This document shows, in pieces, positions 57,666-64,000 of a DNA stretch of 64,000 bases. Positions within the stretch are counted from its first letter, which is position 1. The number at the start of each line of letters is the position of its first letter. Below the pieces are notes generated by a model. That model saw nothing but the letters and a program-made list of their open reading frames with translations, searched no databases and was not told the DNA's origin. This stretch comes from Henckelia pumila (Eukaryota > Streptophyta > Magnoliopsida > Lamiales > Gesneriaceae): positions 152,038,861-152,102,860 of the forward strand of contig NC_133122.1 in the NCBI RefSeq assembly GCF_033568475.1. The letters are read 5' to 3'. The position numbers and the translations under genes were made by a program.

Positions 57666-59241
57666 TGTAGTGACCCTGCATGGAATCACCTACTAACTGG
57701 CAACTAATATCATGCATTAAACTTAATACAACAAAATACTTAACAGAGTAAAACGTGCGGAAACATAATCCATAAATTACATATCAGCTTAGTAAAATAT
57801 ATCCAGGCTTAATACTGTAGTGATACAACCATATCGAAAAACTTAAAAGTAAATATTATACAGCTATATCGAATCCTGTTGTATAATAAACTCCTCAAGG
57901 CTCCTGCTCCCTAGTCCTGCCTTGAACTACCAGCTCCGTTCATCCTGTGACCTGCCCCGTGGAATAGGGTGTCCAAGATAACAACTAGGACGTGAGCGCT
58001 AACGCCCAGTACATAAACATGAGTAAACATATGTATATAGTGCATGCAACATGATGACTGGTAAAGGGTCATCTGAAAAGTCATGTTCAGTACCGGCGCC
58101 ACATGAGTACTACCACCGCATGGATCAACCTCTGGGTGCAACCACACTCGTCAAGTACACCAGAGTAGTCAGACATAAATTTCCCCGCCGTCGCGGTACT
58201 CTCAGTGACAGACTATCGAGTATAGAGCTGAGCGGCTCTATAATCAGGTATATCAAGGTATAGGCTCAACGTGTATATGCACATGACATATGAATATAGA
58301 AAGCGGTAAATCATATATCATGCCATATAATAATGCCAAATAAATGCAACATATAAAAATGTATACTCGCTGGTAATCTCGGTCAATGTGTACGTACCTC
58401 TAAACTAATTCAAGTATAGTAGGATCTTAGGTTCCAAGCCTATATTCAGAAGTTCATCGTATCACTACACAAGTTCTATAATCCTTAACTAAGCTAATAA
58501 GTACTCTCAAAACTTAAATAGATTCCCGGGCCATACCTTCGTTCGTCGATAGCCCTTTGAAGTCGCTAGTCCCGGATGACTATAACCACTCCTTGGTTAT
58601 TCTAGAACCTCTATTATAACCGATAGGGCCCTCAAGTGTATAACTCACACTATATAACTGAAGAAGAAAACTCGGAAATTTGTATTCAAATTATGACTCC
58701 GAAGAGCCCTAATTATAGCCAAAAATCCGTCGGAGTTCGGAGCCTCCGAACTGGGTTCGGACCCTCCAAACCTGCATGTACGACACTTGTCAAAAATCGC
58801 GGATTAGTCATCTAGCATTGCTGTCTGGGGGAGTTCGGAGCCTCCGAACTGGCTGAGTTCGGAGCCTCCTAAGTGCTGGGTTCGGATCCTCTGAACCCAG
58901 GTTCGGATGGTCCGAACTTTGTATTTGAGTTCGGATGGTCCGAACTCATTTCGGTGCCTCCGAACTGTCCAAGACCCCCAGGACCCTTCCTACCATTTTC
59001 GGACGTTCCGAAGCTGATTTTCCACTTATTTTTACCAAATAAGGAATCCTTAATCTTGTTTTGCCACATTTAAAATTATATGTCATATCATAGCATGGAA
59101 AGTGGAACTTGGCTATCACCCTTATATGCAGCGATCCCTCTGGTAATTCTGAAGTCCAATTATGCCCTGGAATTGGTTAATTACTAACTCTTAATCATGT
59201 TTAACATATCATTATCTTAAAATAAAATCTGGGTTACTACA
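57666..59241 (-). repeat. 5' LTR of the chromovirus
   Basis: Plus-strand ends are TGTAGTGACCCTGC and GGGTTACTACA. It contains an array of palindromes of type GTTCGGA-NNN-TCCGAAC at about 58733-58965, also present in the 3' LTR. Confidence 0.93.
58733..58965. repeat. array of ~17-bp palindromes GTTCGGA...TCCGAAC in the LTR
   Basis: Successive units read GTTCGGAGCCTCCGAAC, GTTCGGACCCTCCAAAC, GTTCGGAGCCTCCGAAC, GTTCGGAGCCTCCTAAG, GTTCGGATCCTCTGAAC, GTTCGGATGGTCCGAAC (twice) and TTCGGTGCCTCCGAAC. The same array is at about 49255-49480, with different point changes. Confidence 0.88.
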
Positions 59242-59246
59242 AAATC

Positions 59247-59560
59247 AAAGACTTGTATACTTGTACTTTGCAGATCGGGCTCTCTTTCCTTTTTTGGAAA
59301 GAAGTCTGCTCACTATGAGCCATAAGACAGCTTTCTCCTTTTTTATTTTCAAAGTTTGCAAGTTTGTCTGAGTTGCATGGTTCAGTAATAGTGTCAATCA
59401 ATTTACTTCTGCTCTCATCGGCTTTTATCCCATCTTCGCCTATTTTGATTATCTGTTGCCAAATGTTCTTAGCTGTAGAAAAAGTTTATATGGTTTTGGC
59501 AGTGCAGCTTTCCACGGTGGTGTTCCAGAGGCATTTGGCAAGATCCCCAAATGTAGCCAT
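59247..59560 (-). pseudogene. host copia gag, N-terminal piece
   Basis: ATG 59560 (MATFGDLAKCLWNTTV), then FSTAKNIWQQIIKIGEDG (the UBN2-type gag motif STAK-IW), later DESRSKLIDTITEP. A frameshift near 59280 precedes LQSTSIQVFDFD, which joins the frame of 48178 in phase after removing the second gypsy. The segment is much shorter than usual copia gag, so it has internal deletions. Confidence 0.7.
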
Positions 59561-59589
59561 TTGATGCGTTCAGAAACGAGAAAGAACAT

Positions 59590-59604
59590 GTCTCTTATAC
59601 CACT
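59590..59604 (-). other. PBS-like site of the host copia
   Basis: The minus strand reads AGTGGTATAAGAGACATG directly after the LTR end (59605). It resembles the Met-tRNA site TGGTATCAGAGC with two changes. Confidence 0.6.
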
Positions 59605-60668
59605 TGAAAAGATCGGTTTAGGGGAGTTCGCTGTAGGAGTTTACCCTACTAACTTTTATAAATTGAGTTCAGTTGAGATTAGTCAACTGAGCTCTTTTTT
59701 TCTCGTTTGTCGATGTTGATTAACAAACAAAGTGTGTGCAAAAAATTCCAACCAATAAATTATAACAAGATTCAAATGGTTAATCCGTTTTGTGAGTGTG
59801 CGGAAATAGTAAACTGAAAGTTTGGTAACACAAGGGATGTTTATGGATGTTCGGAGATTTCAATCACTCCTACGCTACCCCTTGTTCTACCTCGGAAGGA
59901 TTCACTCTAGAAGAATTTGATAGTTATAAGCAATTTGTAAAAGCTCGATCCAGGACTAGGACTTACACACATAGCCTATCCCATAACTCCTAGATCAAGA
60001 ACACAGCCCTAGACTGCTTCATATCACAACGATAGTGTTTTAAAAGAACACATAACTGATCTATTACATAGATTATAACTTGATAGAACTTGGAACGGAT
60101 AGATCCTACACTTGATCTAAATAATCCTTTATCTGTGTGCTCGATCAGTTGACTACCACAATTGTTGTTCTTGATTGTTTTTGCCCACTGAATATTTTCT
60201 GTTATCCCTTGTATCTCTGCGCGTCTCTCTTTCCGATCTTGAACTTATAATCTTTCTCTAATGGCTCCATTTGGATTCAAATAATTTATCGTTGGCTTGT
60301 CTTTTCTAAAAAATTCTATGATAATAGTACGCTGATTTCCTATTGGTAGCTTTGCGTTGTCAGCCTTGTATGAAAAACTTTATCCACTTCAAGTCGTGGT
60401 GGTAAACTGATGTGATGAGTGAGACGTTCTTGCTATGGATCAGTTTAGTAGCTTCGTCTGTCAATCAGTTTAGTACAAGTTCTCATGTGATCAGTTTACC
60501 CTTTTTTCTTTTGAAGACTCGTTTTAACTCTTTTTTTAATAATGAGTTTTTCTTCTCTTGAAGATTAAATTTTGGCCCTTCAATGTATCTTCGGTTTATG
60601 TCTTTGGTCAAATCAGTTTAGCTCTTATTAGTTTTGCGTTTCCTGCTTTGTTGACTTCTATCGGATTC
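59605..60668 (-). repeat. 5' LTR of the host copia, truncated
   Basis: Starts TGAAAAGATCGG on the plus strand and aligns with 22644-23746 until about 60668, where homology stops short of the expected TAACA end. Substitutions and small indels are frequent, so it is much older than the copia at 37790. Confidence 0.85.
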
Positions 60669-61017
60669 ATACAGATCAATTTATTCCTAGATCAAGTTTC
60701 CGTTAAAATTGACCAGTCCAGATCAAACAAGCTTTTGACCTATGCTTACTTGAAATCTTTATACTTCAACAGATCAAATGAAGAACAAACCAGATCGATC
60801 AAACTCAAAGCAGATATATTCATCCATATCAAGTTCTTATGCCTTCTGCCAGATCAAGTTCAACCATACTCAGCTAGAATATATTCGGCCAAAATCAAGC
60901 TCGAACCAGATCAAATTAAACAACCAGATGAAACCATTCAAAATCATTTGCCGCTATTTTTCAAAAGGCTATTGAGCTAAAATACAAGCATTTATTGAAG
61001 ATTTGAACGTTGATTAC
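60669..61017. other. unassigned segment with repeated AGATCAA strings
   Basis: Replaces the missing end of the copia LTR. CAGATCAA-like strings recur about ten times. No gene or element end recognised. Confidence 0.4.
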
Positions 61018-63510
61018 TGTAAGGCCCGAAAATATTAAATTATTAATTATGGAATTTGAGAATTAAATTCCATATTATGGGCTAATATTGATTTGAGAAT
61101 TTATGGACATGATAGATTTAATTTTCGAGCCGAAAATATTTAATTTGAGAATTTACGGATTTTGAGAATTAAATTTCGAGAATTCTTAAATTAAAAGAAT
61201 AAATATTCAATTTGAATATTTATGGATTTAAGATTAAATTCCATGTTTCGGAAATTAAAGAAGATTAATTTTGAAGATACAACCCGATCAGAGACTGATT
61301 TGCAAATATCGAAGTTGCAAGGGCTAAAGTGCAAAAAGCCAAGATTATTTAATTAATCCAAATTTATTAAATTTTAATCCGAGTATATTTAATTTTAGAA
61401 TATTTAGAGTTTCGATTTTAATTCTAATATTCTGAAATTATTTTGGATTGAAATTGAATTAAAAAGAAGGTCGAGGACTCAATTGCAATTAATGAAGAGT
61501 TGAGGGACTAAAGTGCAATTTCCTTGAAAGTGGCTTGTTATACGTGTAAGAAGCATGGAAATCATTAGAATTCTTCATTTTATCAGAAAGTTGGAACAGA
61601 GGAAGCCGAACCCTTCTTATTTCTTTTGCATTTGATTTTCAAAACCCCGTATCTTTTGCGCCGATCGTCCGATTTTGATTCCGAAAAGTGTTCTGGAATC
61701 CTTGCGATGAGGCCTTCGATTTGATGTAAGTATTTTATTATCTCGGCATGTTTTTAAGATCGATATATGGCAGAGATCAGATTATGAATTTATGTTTGTG
61801 TTTTTGAGTTCATATGTCGTTCGATATCGAAGCCGGATTGAAAATGAATTAAGGAACAAACTTTTCATGATTCCAGCATGTTTTTGACTTGTTAGCAAAA
61901 GATTATAGCTTCTGATATGAGGAGTATAAATGATATGACGTGATTAGAAGTTGATAAGAGGTTAATAATGAATTTGATACCGAGTCGGTTTCCGATTTTC
62001 AATCGCTACGCCGCCGGTTGATGTTTTGACATCGTTTTGATAGCCTATAAATGAGTAGAGATAGTTGTTTAGATGTTATGAATGTTATGGCATTTTTATT
62101 TCTCGATTTCATTTGAGTTTCGAAGGCTAACGATTCACGACTCCGAGTTGTACCGAATAAGAAGAAGTTGAAGTTTGAAATGATGTTGATTGAATCTATA
62201 TTGATGATTTTGATTCAATTCTGAAATAATTGAATAGAATGAAGTTTGATATGCATGTTTTGATGATATGTTTCAGAGTTTAATAGGAGACTATTGACTC
62301 AAAAACCTCAACTTGAAACCGAAGAAGAAGTGATCAAGATTGAAGTGAATTTGATTGAAGATTGATTGATGTTTGAATGATCAAATTTTTTGTAGGAGTT
62401 GTGGTACTTCCTATCCAGATGTGGAACATGAAAAACTCGAGAATGAAAGGTATAAGATGACATCGAGAGTCAGTAATTCGATACTCAAGAATGATGATTC
62501 TTGAGTTATCCCGAAAAAATCACATACTTGTTTAAATACTTGTTCTTGAGGTAGAACTTATGTTATTGTCGATCCATCACAGGCAGTGGATCTTTATTGC
62601 TTTTGATATGATTGTATATTGAATTGACTCTATGCCAAGGTTGCGGTTAACCTTATTTTCTAGCCCGGAATGGCTACGATAGATGGATATCCATGTCAAG
62701 ATCGGTTACGAATCTTGATGGCAATGAAGTGATAAGAATCAATTCTTGAGATAAGCGCGCTATATAAATTGAAGTCTTGATTTGAAGTTTGAGTTGATAT
62801 ATGCGTTATTTTAACTCTGTTCTTGAATTGACATGTTTAGAGTTGATATGAATTTTATTTAACACATTTATATGTCGATTATACTGAGAATGATTTCTCA
62901 CCGGAGTTTATCCGATTGTTGTCTTGTTTTGTATGTGTGCATGACAACAGAGAGGGCAAGAGCTGATCAACGATGTTATTGACAGCTGGGAGAGAGAGTC
63001 TAGCACGTGAGGAATTGGGTTGTAGATGAAGTCTTGAGATCTAGAAGCATCAAACCTTAGAACTTGTTGGTTTTGAAATGCATGTATGAACTTGAGATAG
63101 TTTATGTCGTTTATCGTTATTTAGAGACTTGTTCGATGTAACAAATGCATGTATAGATGCTTGAGATCTTGTTTATGTTTATATGCATGATTTGGATCTT
63201 ATATATCATGTTTTAGACTTGAGTTGGATGGATTGAAAGGATCAAGTTGTTGACAAAAGATCAGAGCATATTTTTCTGCCCAGGATTCGCCCGAGCGGCA
63301 GAAAATTACAGCCCGGGCGCACCCAGGGCTCAGCCTACTGTTTTGGAAAAAAAACAGGGGCGCCCGGGCGGCTGTTTTTAACCGCCCGGGCGCACCCCCC
63401 CTTTGAAAAAAAAAAATTTCTTTGATCCTTATTCATTCCTTATTAGATTAATGATGCTTATTCATTAATTTCCCCTTAAGATTTGAGATTAGCAACCCGA
63501 GGTCCCCACA
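61018..63510 (+). repeat. 5' LTR of a plus-strand gypsy element
   Basis: Begins TGTAAGGCCCGAAAATATT and ends GGTCCCCACA (or three bases later, at ACA), directly before a Met-tRNA PBS. About 2.49 kb. The rest of the element lies beyond the window, so the target duplication cannot be checked; the candidate left copy is attac (61013-61017). A GC hairpin lies near its end. Confidence 0.8.
63360..63393 (+). repeat. 12-bp GC stem-loop near the LTR end
   Basis: GCGCCCGGGCGG and CCGCCCGGGCGC are perfect reverse complements around a 10-base T-rich loop (CTGTTTTTAA). GCCCGGGCGCACCC also occurs singly at 63311. Confidence 0.9.
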
Positions 63511-63515
63511 ACAGG

Positions 63516-63532
63516 TGGTATCAGAGCATAAG
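63516..63532 (+). other. Met-tRNA primer-binding site of the terminal gypsy
   Basis: TGGTATCAGAGCATAAG within five bases of the LTR end. Confidence 0.85.
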
Positions 63533-64000
63533 TTTCTCGGACTGAGGTAGAAGTTGAGAGGGGTAGATTGAGTCACATGCATTTATAGTATTGCATGATT
63601 ATGCATTACGCGATTTGATGATTTGATGATATGATGATTTGCATGTGAGCGTGATTTATCTTTGAAATTCAACTACTTGATTTACTGATTTGTAAATTTT
63701 TGAATTTCTTACTGATTTTGTTATAAGAATTTTCTCGGGTGATGTAAGCACCCAAAATCGAAGAGAACATTGTTCTTTGGGTGACGTAAGCACCCCAGAC
63801 TGACAGAATAGTATGGCCAGACGAAACAGATTGGTATGGTCAGATTGAACAGAACAGTATTGCTCAGATGAAAGAAGTATCTCTGATAGAACAGAACAAA
63901 ATATCAGTGAATGAATAGATGTTATTGCAGGTAGAAGTTGGTCTGAAGTACTTGATCAGTTGTTCAAATACCTGAAAGATACAGATGAATATCATATCAG
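63533..64000 (+). other. gypsy leader and possible broken gag start
   Basis: Untranslated leader with two diverged copies of GGTGAYGTAAGCACCC (63739, 63780). An ATG at 63813 opens MARRNRLVWSD then TGA, reminiscent of the basic MARR start of some gypsy gags, but with an immediate stop. The window ends before any domain can be recognised. Confidence 0.4.

Larger units (their letters stand above)
48179..59241 (-). mobile_element. Ty3/gypsy chromovirus inserted in the host copia gag
   Basis: LTRs at 57666-59241 (5' in element sense) and 48179-49753 (3'), flanked by the perfect 5-bp duplication aaatc (48174-48178, 59242-59246). The internal region encodes gag, protease, RT, RNase H, integrase and a C-terminal chromodomain, so it is a chromovirus. 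Every gene carries nonsense codons or frameshifts. A solo LTR (50336-53580) splits the integrase C-terminal region. Confidence 0.95.
22644..60668 (-). mobile_element. minus-strand Ty1/copia element hosting the nested stack
   Basis: Its 3' LTR is 22644-23746 and its 5' LTR is 59605-60668, about 38 kb apart because two gypsy elements and their own insertions lie inside. Without them, only a few kilobases of host internal DNA remain (23747-26700, 48024-48178, 59247-59604). These carry a PBS-like TGGTATAAGAGAC and a broken gag. No protease, integrase or RT was found, so this copy is deleted or non-autonomous. The outermost target duplication could not be tested because the 5' LTR is truncated at about 60668. 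Confidence 0.8.

Noticed and set aside
58733..58965. Regularly repeated palindromes resembling a CRISPR array
   Set aside because: Spacers are repeat-derived and irregular, the array lies in both LTRs of a plant retroelement, and no cas genes exist in this eukaryotic setting.

Overview
The window is nuclear DNA of a flowering plant, almost certainly a eudicot. It has low gene density, AT-rich spacers, GT-AG introns, several Ty1/copia and Ty3/gypsy LTR retrotransposons primed by initiator Met-tRNA, a pararetrovirus relic, and fragments of plant gene families (RFC3, CDPK, USP-type kinase, nepenthesin-like aspartic protease, PDR-type ABCG transporter, S-domain receptor kinase). I cannot name the species from sequence alone.

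Layout. 1-2682 is the 3' end of a copia element (pol tail plus LTR) inserted into a minus-strand endogenous caulimovirid fragment (2683-3798). 3.8-20 kb is the only gene-like part. It holds an unprocessed RFC3 pseudogene (5899-10382), a CDPK fragment, a USP/kinase fragment, one apparently intact single-exon aspartic protease on the minus strand (13119-14546), a transposon-like repeat block, and ABCG and S-receptor-kinase fragments. The protease leader carries five tandem copies of an 89-bp unit that includes its own start codon. 20-22.6 kb is AT-rich, with two tandem Helitron-like termini.

22.6-60.7 kb is one nested stack. The host is a minus-strand copia element (LTRs 22644-23746 and 59605-60668). 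Two gypsy elements lie in its gag gene: 26701-48023 (duplication ggcat/gacat) and 48179-59241 (duplication aaatc). The first gypsy carries a MITE (27560-27824), a second gypsy remnant (29421-33654) and a young copia (37790-47302, duplication caaga). The second gypsy carries a solo LTR (50336-53580, duplication attag), which itself carries a hAT-like element (52588-53294, duplication atttacag). Matching flanks were read at each level except the 29421-33654 remnant. The window ends in a plus-strand gypsy LTR (61018-63510) and its leader.

The only candidate functional host gene is the aspartic protease. All retroelement reading frames are broken. The young copia is closest to intact, with LTRs about 1.2% different by eye, but it has one frameshift and a lost integrase aspartate. 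The most unusual signals are the tandem start-codon decoys before the protease and its HDEL C-terminus, periodic 7-3-7 palindromes and GC triloop hairpins in the young copia leader, and a plus-strand coding relic of unknown type inside the host copia.
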